DNA of 64,000 nt from Sneathiella marina (GCF_023746535.1 NZ_CP098747.1:1944501-2008500); one strand, 5' to 3'; positions 24,098 to 32,342 are shown, counted from the first letter of the stretch. Numbers and translations are program-made. The notes: a model not told the origin generated them from the sequence alone.

Positions 24098-24988
24098 ATG
24101 GCTGAAACCGCCACTGCTTTTACACAATTTGTCATCCAGACTCTGGTTTCCGAGAGCTGGCGCAGTTTCGACACATATGATGCGGAAGACAGCGCCCAGG
24201 ATATTGCCCGGCAACTGGTGGAAGACTGGGGGGCGGCCCGGGTCCGTATTCTTGGCGGGTATTTCTGTGATACGAAAAACCGCAATGTCTATCACCTGGT
24301 GGATATTACCGACGCCCCAAAAACCGGCTTCTTGCATAAATTATCCGCGGCAAAACCCGCATTTTCCACGGCCTCCTTCGCACATCTCGTTCCGTCAAAA
24401 AGACTTTTGGGCGGGGCCGGGGTCAGCGGCGCCCTCCTGGTTGGGAGCCTGATCCTGTTTGCGGCACTGCCGCCCATTTCATCCTTTGCCAATGACGCCC
24501 AGAAACCCGCCGCCCTTCCGGAACTGCCTGTGATTGAGAACAGGCCGGTACCGCAAGCGGTAAAACCGGTAGCTCCGACTGTCGCAGAAATCGCGCCGTT
24601 GCCGGTTGTCATTGATTTACAAGCGAAATTCCTTGAAATCGCTGCCGTACCCTACGGCAATGTGAAGGATTTCGATGCGGCGCCAATCCGGCTTCGCGGC
24701 CCCTGGAGTGTTGAATGCTGGGCCCATCCGGAAATGCTGGTGATCCGGGAACATAAACTGCACCAGACCCCGGAAACCGTGACATTACGTGATACCCCCT
24801 TGCAAGAGTCAGCCGCCTTTACCACTGTCTGGCAATCCGGACAGCGCTATGGGATCCATCTGGAGGATGGCTCGGTTTATATCCTTGATCTGGTGTCATT
24901 TGACCAGATCAAGCCATTGGGTAGCCTGTCCAAAACCGGTGATTTTACGGCGGAAGCCGAGGATAATGTGTTAAACCGGTGTATCTAA
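24098..24988 (+). CDS. Unknown single-pass membrane protein
   Basis: I do not recognise this 296-residue protein as a whole. The N-terminal 75 residues form a small alpha/beta module (FVIQTLVSESWRSFDTY..EDSAQDIARQLVEDWGAARVRILGGYFCDTKNRNVYHLVDI) that resembles short domains found at the start of other alphaproteobacterial proteins. One membrane helix follows near residues 108-130 (GGAGVSGALLVGSLILFAALPP), then a Pro/Ala-rich linker and a C-terminal domain rich in beta strands. That domain is probably periplasmic, with two Cys (VECWAH, NRCI). The stop codon lies inside the first unit of the tandem repeat array that follows. Confidence 0.68.
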   Translation: MAETATAFTQFVIQTLVSESWRSFDTYDAEDSAQDIARQLVEDWGAARVRILGGYFCDTKNRNVYHLVDITDAPKTGFLHKLSAAKPAFSTASFAHLVPSKRLLGGAGVSGALLVGSLILFAALPPISSFANDAQKPAALPELPVIENRPVPQAVKPVAPTVAEIAPLPVVIDLQAKFLEIAAVPYGNVKDFDAAPIRLRGPWSVECWAHPEMLVIREHKLHQTPETVTLRDTPLQESAAFTTVWQSGQRYGIHLEDGSVYILDLVSFDQIKPLGSLSKTGDFTAEAEDNVLNRCI

Positions 24989-25204
24989 TCTGGTGTCTTA
25001 AACCATTATTTCTAAACTGATATCTTAAACTGGTATCTAAACTGATATCTCCAAACTGGTGTCTTAAACCATAATTTCCAAACAGTTACTTCTAAATTTT
25101 CGTCCCAAAACTAATATCTTAAATAGATGTCTTAAACCGTTATTTCTAAACCATTATCTTCAAGCGGTATTATTAGACCGGTGTCATTAGAGTGTTCCTT
25201 TCAA
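24971..25204 (+). repeat. Degenerate short tandem-repeat array, about 13/27-bp period
   Basis: About 17 degenerate units of 12 to 15 bases read (T)TAAAC-YRKT-ATYTC. They often pair into a 27-base compound unit starting TTAAACC and ending TATC (for example at 24971, 24998 and 25125). The first unit overlaps the last codons of the preceding gene. The units are full of stop codons in several frames, so this is not coding. No hairpin or spacer pattern of a CRISPR is present. Confidence 0.78.
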
Positions 25205-25228
25205 GGCGCAGTTATAGGCGCCCTTATA
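25205..25228 (+). repeat. 12-bp direct repeat, two copies
   Basis: GGCGCAGTTATA is directly followed by GGCGCCCTTATA (10 of 12 identical). A third, weak unit begins at 25229. Confidence 0.6.
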
Positions 25229-25295
25229 GACGTCCTGTTTTTAAAGAACCCGGGTTCCAAGAAGTTACTGCCTTAATTCACAAGCTCGCTTCACT

Positions 25296-25355
25296 TCGCA
25301 CTTTTACATCTCGTACTGTTACATCTGGTACTCATGCATTTAGTACTCTTACACT
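25296..25355 (+). repeat. 15-bp tandem repeat, four copies
   Basis: Four consecutive 15-base units are TCGCACTTTTACATC, TCGTACTGTTACATC, TGGTACTCATGCATT and TAGTACTCTTACACT. Units 1 and 2 differ at only two positions and the later ones are more decayed. Confidence 0.82.
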
Positions 25356-25835
25356 GAAAGAAACACGTCATCAGAGAGCGGGTCTCTAGAAAACCCGCCT
25401 CCGGAAAACCACTCTGTACGCTAGGGGAGGCTACGCGTTAGAGGGTTCTGATATGCTTGCCGCACCACGAAGCTGTCTTCGGATACCACAAGGGATCACT
25501 CGATCATTGAGGACAGGGCGCTCGGGTCCTGATGGCCCGTGTTGGGAAGAAAACCTGTCTCAACGTGAAGGCGTAATGATAGTTGATTTTCACACCAATT
25601 GCAAGCTTTATTTTTCGAATTTTGACATAAACCTAAGAAAATACAGTCTGTTACCTCATAACAGGGGCAACGATCAGATCTGGCCTCCGCAAATTATTTC
25701 CTAATAAAGGTTGAAAAAACATATTTTAATTCAATTTAAAATAATTACCTGGATAGATCCAAGTATCTGTCCAATAACAGCTCGCCATTGCGCGAGACTT
25801 TATTTTAGCTCATTCCTTTTTTACGGAGAAACATC

Positions 25836-26327
25836 ATGATCTCAGTCGCACGATATTTTAGTCTTTGCCTGTTTTTAAGCGGGACATTGTTTTTTGCCCT
25901 GCCCCTATCCCTAACACAGGCGCAGGAAGCACCGGACCTGGTTGGCACCTGGACCGGCGACCATAGTATCATTATTCATCGAGACGGCGCCGTGGAGCTT
26001 GGGAAAATTACGACTGTCCTGACCATAAAACAACAGGATGGCCCGTATTTTCAAGGCTCGAAAACCTGGAAAAGACAAGAAAAGATTTCCGTCTATAGCG
26101 ACATCGGTGAAGAGCTCGCCACCGAAGGCCTGGAAAATATTGTCGGCGTGATCGGTTTTGATGGCGAGACGGTCACCATAGCAGAGGGGGAAGACAGCGG
26201 CGTTCATCACGGTCGCCTGATTGACAGGGATCAAATGATGCTGACTTATGTCGAAAGTGATATTGGCGACGCCGTGCTGTTCAGGGCAATCCTGACCCGG
26301 CAGCGCTTACCTTCCGGGCGGTACTAA
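25836..26327 (+). CDS. Secreted small beta-barrel-like protein, unknown
   Basis: The 163-residue protein has a signal peptide ending about residue 30 (LPLSLTQAQEA). A domain with alternating strands follows (DLVGTWTGDHSIIIH, ITTVLTIKQQDGPYFQGSKTW, ENIVGVIGFDGETVTIAEGED, QMMLTYVE). The opening LVGTWTG and the QxGxxFxGxxTW motif recall avidin/lipocalin-type barrels, but no ligand residues can be named. It is predicted to be periplasmic. GGAG lies before the ATG. Function is unknown. Confidence 0.72.
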   Translation: MISVARYFSLCLFLSGTLFFALPLSLTQAQEAPDLVGTWTGDHSIIIHRDGAVELGKITTVLTIKQQDGPYFQGSKTWKRQEKISVYSDIGEELATEGLENIVGVIGFDGETVTIAEGEDSGVHHGRLIDRDQMMLTYVESDIGDAVLFRAILTRQRLPSGRY

Positions 26328-26457
26328 CCTGCCGGGCGGCGGGAGGGCTGCCGGCAAAGCTGCTTGCCATCGCACTCTATTCAGGAGATTTAATTATCGC
26401 TTTAAAACTAGTTCAGCTGGTGCTAGCCTGGTTTCATTTTCTTGACCGGAGTGACGA

Positions 26458-26967
26458 ATGCGATCTGTTGGGAGCTTGTTTTTAATGCTGTTCATTGGCG
26501 GATGCACGGTGCCATCCAAGGGGGATTCTCCCGTTACGACGGCACCTGCACCTTCCGCGACAGCGGCGCAGGAAGCGATAATTGCGGCAACTCAGAGCCC
26601 GTTTTATACACCGTTGGTCGGCCAATATCTGGCGGCGGCCAACCGCGACCTCCCGAAAAAATATCCCCGCTTTACCATTGAAAAAGTCGAGTTTATAAAC
26701 CGCGATCTTGTCACCGTTTTCAAATATGACTCGTTCAACCAGGCGGTTTCGGATTTGTATGAAAAGGGCAGCATGTATTGGTGGGAAAATCAGCGGATTT
26801 GTCGAAATCCGTTTTACCTGGAACTGGGCCGGGAGGGTATTTCCTTCTACATACGGACGATTTTGGACGAAGAGGGAGCACCGCCAATCGGATCTTTAAG
26901 CCCCGTTACGCGAGATTATTGCGCTCATAGCGGTTTCCTCAACCAGGGCCCGGACCCGTTAATCTGA
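26458..26967 (+). CDS. Lipoprotein of unknown function
   Basis: The 169-residue protein has a lipoprotein signal ending in LFIGGC (Cys near residue 16) and then a Thr/Ala/Pro-rich linker. A compact domain follows (YLAAANRDLPKKYPRFTIEKVEFINRDLVTVFKYDSFNQAVSDLYEKGSMYWWENQRICRNPFYLEL). It contains two further Cys (RICRN, DYCAH) that could form a disulfide. It is predicted to be anchored in the outer or inner membrane, facing the periplasm. I do not recognise the domain. The ATG follows GACCGGAG. Confidence 0.72.
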   Translation: MRSVGSLFLMLFIGGCTVPSKGDSPVTTAPAPSATAAQEAIIAATQSPFYTPLVGQYLAAANRDLPKKYPRFTIEKVEFINRDLVTVFKYDSFNQAVSDLYEKGSMYWWENQRICRNPFYLELGREGISFYIRTILDEEGAPPIGSLSPVTRDYCAHSGFLNQGPDPLI

Positions 26968-27086
26968 AAGGCTGCGTTGCCCTGTTCAAACCTGCATATG
27001 GCCAGCCTTGCCACCGTATGATACATAGAAAATTCAGGATCGGAAAAGCCCGAACGGGCGTCTGAATTTTACGAAAGGAACATAGG

Positions 27087-27932
27087 GTGGCCAATGTAAC
27101 CGTAGGGGATATGTGCCTTGGGAACCGCAAGGCGATGACATTGATCGGCGGGATGAATGTCATTGAATCTCGCGATCTGGCATTTGAAGTTGCCGAAGAG
27201 TTCGTGACCGTTTCGGCCCAGCTGGGCATCCCGTATATTTTCAAGGCGTCGTTTGACAAGGCCAACAGATCCTCGATCCATTCCTTCCGGGGGCCGGGGC
27301 TGGACGCCGGATTGCAGATCCTGCAGGACATAAAATCCGAGTTTGGCGTGCCGGTCATTACCGATGTGCATGAGGTCCTGCAAGCCAAGCCGGTGTCCGA
27401 GGTTTGCGATATCCTGCAGGTGCCGGCCTTTCTGGCGCGGCAAACGGACCTGATCGCGGCGGTTGCCGCAACCGGTGCCCCCGTAAATGTAAAAAAACCG
27501 CAATTTATGAGCCCGCCGCAAGTCAGGAACCTGATCGAGAAATTGCGTGAATGCGGCAATGAGCAAGTCCTGCTCTGTGAACGGGGGTCCTGTTTCGGCT
27601 ATGATAACCTGGTTGTGGATATGCTCGGGATCCGCACCATGCGCAACTGCAGTGACGATGCGCCCATCATCTTCGACGTGACCCATGCCCTGCAAATGCG
27701 GGACGCGACGTCGGATACCTCCGGCGGACGGCGCAACCAGGTGGCGGAGCTGGGCCGCTCGGGCCTCGCTGTCGGCATCGCCGGGCTGTTCGTCGAGGCC
27801 CATCCCGACCCAGACAACGCGAAATGCGATGGCCCCAGCGCCCTGCCGCTGCACCGCCTCAGGGATTTTCTCGCGCAGATGAAGGCGGTTGACGATCTGG
27901 TAAAAAGCCTGCCGGAGCTGGACCTGGAGTAG
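27087..27932 (+). CDS. kdsA: 3-deoxy-8-phosphooctulonate synthase (KDO-8-P synthase)
   Basis: The 281-residue enzyme condenses phosphoenolpyruvate with D-arabinose 5-phosphate to form KDO-8-phosphate for lipid A core synthesis in the cytoplasm. Family motifs are [50 protein letters not shown] and [21 protein letters not shown]. The Asn in GGMNVIES, where metal-dependent enzymes have Cys, places it in the metal-independent class. The start is GTG 27087 with AAAGGAA six bases upstream. It is followed closely by a small membrane protein gene. Confidence 0.96.
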   Translation: MANVTVGDMCLGNRKAMTLIGGMNVIESRDLAFEVAEEFVTVSAQLGIPYIFKASFDKANRSSIHSFRGPGLDAGLQILQDIKSEFGVPVITDVHEVLQAKPVSEVCDILQVPAFLARQTDLIAAVAATGAPVNVKKPQFMSPPQVRNLIEKLRECGNEQVLLCERGSCFGYDNLVVDMLGIRTMRNCSDDAPIIFDVTHALQMRDATSDTSGGRRNQVAELGRSGLAVGIAGLFVEAHPDPDNAKCDGPSALPLHRLRDFLAQMKAVDDLVKSLPELDLE

Positions 27933-27941
27933 GGGAACGCG

Positions 27942-28241
27942 ATGTTTTTTTCCCGTCATAATCAAGTCAAACCTCTCAAGGGCTGGATGCCGTCACTTCT
28001 GGTCCTCTATTTAATTGCGCAGGTGGTCAGCCTTGTCGGGTTTCTGGATGGCTTTACGGGCGCCGAATTCGACGGACGCCCGGCACCCTTGATCTATGGC
28101 GCCATGCTATGGGTAACCTGGGCCATGGTAATTATGTTTCTGGTCAAGTCGAAAGAGCTGTTGCAAATCAAGATCGGGGCCGGTGTCCTGCTCAGCATGC
28201 CCGCCGCAATTTGTGTGCTTTATCTATGGGTGGCCTCATGA
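27942..28241 (+). CDS. Small three-helix membrane protein, unknown
   Basis: The 99-residue protein has three predicted membrane helices (LLVLYLIAQVVSLVGFL, LIYGAMLWVTWAMVIMFLV, IGAGVLLSMPAAICVLYLWV). No motif is recognised. It starts 10 bases after kdsA and its stop overlaps the ribosome site of the 2H phosphoesterase gene, so the three are probably co-transcribed. Confidence 0.7.
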   Translation: MFFSRHNQVKPLKGWMPSLLVLYLIAQVVSLVGFLDGFTGAEFDGRPAPLIYGAMLWVTWAMVIMFLVKSKELLQIKIGAGVLLSMPAAICVLYLWVAS

Positions 28242-28251
28242 GGGAACATCA

Positions 28252-28773
28252 ATGATTTATGTATTGGCCTATCCCGAATTTGACCCGGATATCTTTGAGG
28301 CCATTGAAAAATTTCGTAGCATAAATGAACCTGAGCGCGCCCGGCTTGTGGCGCCCCATATAACTTTGGTGTTCGCTTTACGGGATGAAAAACCCGAAGA
28401 TTTTGCTGATTTCTGCAGCCGGAAAATCAGGTCAATGAAGAGATTCCCGATCACATTTGATCGTTTCGAAATCCTTCATGATCCGGTTGAAACGACCCAT
28501 AAAATTTGCCTTGTCTGCGGCGAAGGTGGGCAAAAAATCAAAACACTTCACCATGCTTTATATGAGGGCCCGCATCGCTCCGGTTTGAGGGCTGATATCC
28601 CGTTTAAACCCCATATGACCATTGCAACCAATGCCAATGTTGCCCCTCTGGAGAAACTGGATCCCACGGTCATAGGTGCCTTTCCGGTTCGGGCAGAAAT
28701 TAATACCATTAATATTATTGAAGTCACGGAAGGCCGCTTGCGGAATGTGCGGACGGTCAGTCTAAGGGATTGA
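28252..28773 (+). CDS. 2'-5' RNA ligase-like (2H phosphoesterase) protein
   Basis: The protein is 173 residues from ATG 28252, preceded by GAGGGAA that overlaps the upstream stop. It contains the two HxT/S motifs that define 2H phosphoesterases: PHITLVF near residue 40 and PHMTIAT near residue 122, separated as expected. Relatives are LigT/ThpR and YjcG-like proteins, acting on 2',3'-cyclic or 2'-5' linked RNA ends or cyclic nucleotides. The exact substrate is unknown. A longer frame beginning at 28183 would overlap the membrane protein gene and lacks a ribosome site. Confidence 0.85.
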   Translation: MIYVLAYPEFDPDIFEAIEKFRSINEPERARLVAPHITLVFALRDEKPEDFADFCSRKIRSMKRFPITFDRFEILHDPVETTHKICLVCGEGGQKIKTLHHALYEGPHRSGLRADIPFKPHMTIATNANVAPLEKLDPTVIGAFPVRAEINTINIIEVTEGRLRNVRTVSLRD

Positions 28774-28921
28774 TATCGATGACTGGAAACAGGTGATCGA
28801 TGTACGGGCGAAATTCTGCCGTGAGGCGAAACCAGTGGATACCATCCTGCAGGTCAGCCGCTTCGTTAATCCCGACTGGCTGGTCGAGGGGGAAGCCGAT
28901 GCTGTGGTAGCGGAGGAGTAG
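28772..28921 (+). pseudogene. RidA-family (YjgF) C-terminal remnant
   Basis: An open frame without a start codon ends in the C-terminal motif of the RidA family (KPVDTILQVSRFVNPDWLVEGEADAVV), in which relatives read xxTxxxVxxLxxPDxLVEIEAxAV. Only about 48 residues remain, where a full protein has about 125. The remnant abuts the 2H gene stop, which suggests a deletion that removed most of a ridA-like gene. Confidence 0.68.
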
Positions 28922-29128
28922 GATTTTAGGCTTGACCGTGATAAGGACGACTTCTTTTTTTCGTCTTCACCCTCGACAACTAGTGGTGGGAATAGCGGTT
29001 AGTGCATTGCCCTTGATGCTTGAGGGCAGGAAATTAACCATATCCGAGATTTAATTTGTAAAATACCCGTAAAAATTTATTATAAAAATATATATACTAT
29101 ATTAAGATATTCTAATGCGGGAGCGGTT
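28922..29128. other. AT-rich upstream region of the VPLPA-CTERM gene
   Basis: Together with the RidA remnant this completes the 355-base gap after the 2H gene. The last 90 bases are extremely AT-rich (runs of TATATA near 29090) and are a likely promoter; GGGAG precedes the ATG at 29129. Confidence 0.5.
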
Positions 29129-29863
29129 ATGAGTTTATTATCTGGGAAATTATTTAGAATCGCGTCGACTTCGGTGGTGGTACTCGGTTTATCACTAACC
29201 TCGGCAGTTGCAGCGACGACTTATACGGATAGAAGTTTATTCGAACCCACCCTTGGAACAAGTGTTACGGATGACTATTCAAATGCGGGATATGGCCGCC
29301 CTCCCATTGCAACATCCAATCGTTTTACCAATGAAGAAATGTCTGATGTTTTAGGGGAAACAGAGTATACAGCAACGTCGATAGGCTACCCTATTAACTC
29401 TAACTCTGTTTTTGGTGTCAACTCTGGAAATGGCCAGGCTTATTGTGCGGGTTGTAATGGATCTTTCAATCTTGGTTTCACGAGCACATCGGTTGGAACT
29501 TCGGACGGCGTCTTTGGCGTCGGATTTGATTTTCTTAATCTTGAAGATCCATTTTACACGGCCTTTGTTACATTTGGCGACGGAACAACGGCCAATTATG
29601 CCCTTCCTCAATCCAACTCATTTCAAAATTTTTTCGGCATTACCAGCGACCTTTTAGTGACCTCCATGCATCTTGGACTCATAGACGGTGCGACTACGCA
29701 ATTGGAAGGCCTCTTTGTAATAGATAACTTAACCATTGGATCTGCCGCCCCGCTTTCCGCCGTGCCGCTTCCAGCGGCGCTGCCACTGTATGGCGCAGGC
29801 ATGGCTCTTTTGGGTCTTGCTGGCTGGCACCGGAAAAGAAAACTGAACGCAAAGGTGGCTTGA
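29129..29863 (+). CDS. VPLPA-CTERM sorting-domain exported protein
   Basis: The 244-residue protein has an N-terminal signal peptide (FRIASTSVVVLGLSLTSAVAA). A beta-rich central domain has no recognised fold and contains a CAGC motif. The C-terminal sorting signal is SAVPLPAALPLYGAGMALLG LAGWHRKRK: the VPLPA motif, a hydrophobic helix and a basic tail. This PEP-CTERM-like signal is processed by an exosortase and usually marks proteins for cell-surface or exopolysaccharide-associated display. No exosortase gene is in the window. Confidence 0.85.
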   Translation: MSLLSGKLFRIASTSVVVLGLSLTSAVAATTYTDRSLFEPTLGTSVTDDYSNAGYGRPPIATSNRFTNEEMSDVLGETEYTATSIGYPINSNSVFGVNSGNGQAYCAGCNGSFNLGFTSTSVGTSDGVFGVGFDFLNLEDPFYTAFVTFGDGTTANYALPQSNSFQNFFGITSDLLVTSMHLGLIDGATTQLEGLFVIDNLTIGSAAPLSAVPLPAALPLYGAGMALLGLAGWHRKRKLNAKVA

Positions 29864-29912
29864 TCCTTTTATAAAGGCATGCAAGTTGTGCATCGTTTTT
29901 AAAGAGGCCAGG

Positions 29913-30566
29913 ATGAAAAAGCTAACTCTTCTCGGCTTTATTGCGCTGCTGTTTTGTGCGAGTGCTCAGGCCCAGACCGGTAAATGGGAGCCGCTTGAGA
30001 ATATCCCCGATTGCCGTGTCTGGAACGAGGCACCGGAGCCCAATGACAGCGCGACCTGGAGCGGTGTTTGCCGCGATGGATATGCCGAGGGTGAGGGGGA
30101 ACTTGTCTGGTATGTGCCAAAAGAAGTTGCGCATGAAAAGCATATTTATGTGGGATCAATGCGGCGCGGGAAACTGGACGGCAGGGGGATTTATACCTGG
30201 CCGGATGGCAGCCGGTATGATGGCATGTGGAAAAATGACAACTGGCACGGCATGGGCGCGACTTTTGATGCAAATGGCAACAAGGTTTATGAGGGCAACT
30301 GGAGCGACAATGTAAAATCCGGTTATGGCGTCGCGACGGTCAATTGCCCCCAGAAAATGCCCGATGGCTTTGTGTCGAAGGTGCTGAAGGGTTTAGCCTG
30401 CGGCATGTCATATGACGGCAACTGGAAAGACGATTTGCCCAATGGCGAAGGAACACTCATAACACCCTATTTAGGGAGCTATTTCGGAAACTGGAAAAAT
30501 GGGTGCTTAAAGAAATTTTATGTTCTGAATCTGAAATTCGGTGTTGGCCCGAACGGTTGCAAGTAG
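29913..30566 (+). CDS. Exported MORN-repeat protein
   Basis: The protein is 217 residues from ATG 29913 (AGAGG upstream). The signal peptide is MKKLTLLGFIALLFCASAQAQ. MORN-type repeats follow (YVGSMRRGKLDGRGIYTWPDGSRYDGMWKNDNWHGMGATF, YEGNWSDNVKSGYG, YDGNWKDDLPNGEGTLIT, GNWKNG). MORN repeats form extended beta sheets used in protein or lipid binding. It is predicted to be periplasmic. Function is unknown. It converges on the tRNA-modification gene mnmC. Confidence 0.87.
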   Translation: MKKLTLLGFIALLFCASAQAQTGKWEPLENIPDCRVWNEAPEPNDSATWSGVCRDGYAEGEGELVWYVPKEVAHEKHIYVGSMRRGKLDGRGIYTWPDGSRYDGMWKNDNWHGMGATFDANGNKVYEGNWSDNVKSGYGVATVNCPQKMPDGFVSKVLKGLACGMSYDGNWKDDLPNGEGTLITPYLGSYFGNWKNGCLKKFYVLNLKFGVGPNGCK

Positions 30567-30591
30567 ATGCAACAGGATTCACAGCCGAGCC

Positions 30592-31626
30592 TTATCCGCG
30601 CTTTTTAAACCGGGTGGGGGACAGGGCCTTGATGACATCTGTGGGCAGGCAGCGGGGGCGGTTCAGGATCATGTCGGTCAGCAGATGGGCGCTCATCAGG
30701 CTGCTGAGGATCCCGTAGGAGCCATGGGCGGCGGACATATAGACATGGTCATGGCCGGGCAGGGCGCCGATTATGGGGAAGCGGTTGCGCGAGGTTGCGC
30801 GGACCGAGGCCCGTTGTCCGGTGACGGTCAGGCCGCTCTCCAGTCCCGGTATAATTTCGGCGAGGCGGTCGATATTCTCCTGATCATCTTCCGCCCGTAG
30901 ATCGCTGTCTTCCGTGTCCGGCTGGAAGGTGGCGCCCAGGGTATGTTCGCCGTTATGCGCCGGGGTCATATAGCCGCTATGACAAAGATTGCAGTTAAGG
31001 GCCGCCGAGCGGGCGGTGGCCGCGACTTGCGTGATCTGTCCGCGCACCGGGATCAGGGGCAGGGTCGGGGCGAATTTGGCCACCGCCGGTCCGCAGGCCA
31101 GAACCGTCACCGGTGCGTCGATTTCCGCCAGGTCCGTAATTTCCGCATTGAGGTGAACCTCGATATTCCGGGCGTAGGCGGCGCAGAGCTTTTTTGGCGA
31201 GACATAACCGCCTTCGGGCAGGTAGAGGGCGTCATGGCGCAGCTCGATCCCGGCGATTTCAGAGGCCTCTATGCGACTGACAAGCCGCATATGCGCCGCC
31301 TCCCAGCCCCAGTTTTCCTGTGTTCGGCGCAGGCGGTCGCGGATTTTGTCACTGGTCATCAGATGCAAGGAGCCGCAAGGGGTCCAGTCGATACCCTCAA
31401 GCGTTTGAAACTGGCAGAGGGCCTGCGCATAGGCCGCCGCATAGAAATCGCTTTCGGCGCTGCGCAAGGCGGAGAAGCGGGGGTTATAGAGCCCGCACTC
31501 ATTCCCCGAGGCACCGCTGGCCAATGCGGGTCCCGCCTCATACAGGACAGGCTCCGCGCCTGATTGCCGTAAGATATGGGCGAGGGCACAGCCCGCCATG
31601 CCGCCGCCGAGGATGGCGACTTTCAC
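30592..31626 (-). CDS. mnmC: FAD-dependent cmnm5s2U34 oxidoreductase (MnmC C-terminal domain as separate protein)
   Basis: The 344-residue FAD oxidoreductase of the DAO type begins with the dinucleotide-binding motif VAILGGGMAGCALAHIL. It continues with GASGNECGLYNPRFSALRSAESDFYAAAYAQAL, diagnostic of the MnmC oxidase domain, and ends with the substrate-site region GQRASVRATSRNRFPIIGALPGHDHVYMSAAHGSYG. It oxidatively removes the carboxymethyl group of cmnm5(s2)U at tRNA wobble position 34 to give nm5(s2)U. In E. coli this domain is fused to a methyltransferase. Here its ATG overlaps the stop of the methyltransferase gene by four bases. Confidence 0.92.
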   Translation of the reverse strand: MKVAILGGGMAGCALAHILRQSGAEPVLYEAGPALASGASGNECGLYNPRFSALRSAESDFYAAAYAQALCQFQTLEGIDWTPCGSLHLMTSDKIRDRLRRTQENWGWEAAHMRLVSRIEASEIAGIELRHDALYLPEGGYVSPKKLCAAYARNIEVHLNAEITDLAEIDAPVTVLACGPAVAKFAPTLPLIPVRGQITQVAATARSAALNCNLCHSGYMTPAHNGEHTLGATFQPDTEDSDLRAEDDQENIDRLAEIIPGLESGLTVTGQRASVRATSRNRFPIIGALPGHDHVYMSAAHGSYGILSSLMSAHLLTDMILNRPRCLPTDVIKALSPTRFKKRG

Positions 31627-32342
31627 GGATTTTCTCCGTCATAGATGCCGGTTGTCATATGCCGCTTGCGGCCAAACCCGGGGGCTTTTTGGACCGTAAA
31701 TCCGGCCGCGGCAAGGTCCCGGCGTACCTGACCGGCGGCGGTATAAGTGGACAGCCTTGTGCCCTTGCGGCTCAGCCGCGCCATCTGGGCGAACAGGGCC
31801 GGGTGCCACATGTCAGGGTTGGTTGCGGGCTTGAACCCGTCGAGAAACCAGGCGTCCACGGCCATATCCCCGGCGGTATCCAGTTTCGGGATCGCCGCAT
31901 TGACATCCTCGAAGATCAGGGTCAGGGTCACCCGCTCGCTCAACACAAGGCGGTGAAACCCGGGGATGATCGGCGGATACCGGTCCAGCAGCTTTTGCAG
32001 CCGCCCGTCAAACCCGGCGCTGTAAGGCTGCAGGTGAGGACGTATTATCTCCGACCTCAGCGGGTATTTTTCGAAGGAGATAAAATCGAGGGTGTGTGGT
32101 GGCGCCGCCGTCTCGTCGAACAGCTTCCAGGCGGCCAGAAAATTCAAGCCGGTGCCAAAGCCCGTCTCGCCGATGACGAAACGGGATTTCTGTTGCCAGC
32201 CATGCGGCAGGTTATTGCCGGCCAGGAAGACGAACGCGCTTTCGGCCAATCCGTTCTCGGCGGAAAAATACAGGTCATCAAACTCCCGGGAGACGGGCGG
32301 GGTGACGGTCGGAGGGACGGGGGGCTTGGCGGTTAGTGTCAG
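31623..32342 (-). CDS. mnmD: tRNA (nm5s2U34)-methyltransferase (MnmD, MnmC N-terminal domain)
   Basis: This is the SAM-dependent methyltransferase domain of MnmC (DUF752). Motifs are FVIGETGFGTGLNFLAAWKLF (SAM-binding loop), DAWFLDGFKPATNPDMW and the C-terminal AAGQVRRDLAAAGFTVQKAPGFGRKRHMTTG. It methylates nm5(s2)U34 to mnm5(s2)U34. Homology clearly extends upstream of the first in-frame TTG (32249) through REFDDLYFSAENGLAES, yet no ATG, GTG or TTG lies between there and the upstream stop. A CTG at 32342 is used here as a provisional start. A one-base frameshift joining an upstream ATG frame is the alternative. Confidence 0.82.
   Translation of the reverse strand: MTLTAKPPVPPTVTPPVSREFDDLYFSAENGLAESAFVFLAGNNLPHGWQQKSRFVIGETGFGTGLNFLAAWKLFDETAAPPHTLDFISFEKYPLRSEIIRPHLQPYSAGFDGRLQKLLDRYPPIIPGFHRLVLSERVTLTLIFEDVNAAIPKLDTAGDMAVDAWFLDGFKPATNPDMWHPALFAQMARLSRKGTRLSTYTAAGQVRRDLAAAGFTVQKAPGFGRKRHMTTGIYDGENP

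Larger units (their letters stand above)
24989..25835. other. 847-base non-coding region dominated by decayed short repeats
   Basis: The region runs from the unknown membrane protein to the lipocalin-like gene. The left half is a mosaic of short tandem repeats of three different periods (24971-25204, 25205-25228, 25296-25355). The middle has a GC-rich hairpin (AGCGGGT / ACCCGCCT, 25375-25398). The rest (25400-25700) has mixed composition without a convincing reading frame, and the last 130 bases are AT-rich. I see no tRNA, tmRNA or known riboswitch. Confidence 0.55.

Noticed and set aside
24971-25204. CRISPR array
   Set aside because: Units are 12-15 bases and degenerate, run directly into each other, and have no spacers or palindromic repeat; no cas genes.
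24971-25204. CtrA-type TTAA-N7-TTAA binding-site array
   Set aside because: The unit spacing is mostly 12 to 15 bases rather than 11 and the second half-site is usually TAAAC; kept only as an open possibility.
25375-25700. tmRNA, SRP RNA or RNase P RNA
   Set aside because: I looked for their conserved cores and did not find them; one GC hairpin is insufficient.
31320-32336. Open frame of 338 codons opposite mnmC and mnmD
   Set aside because: It is the shadow of two recognised tRNA-modification genes.
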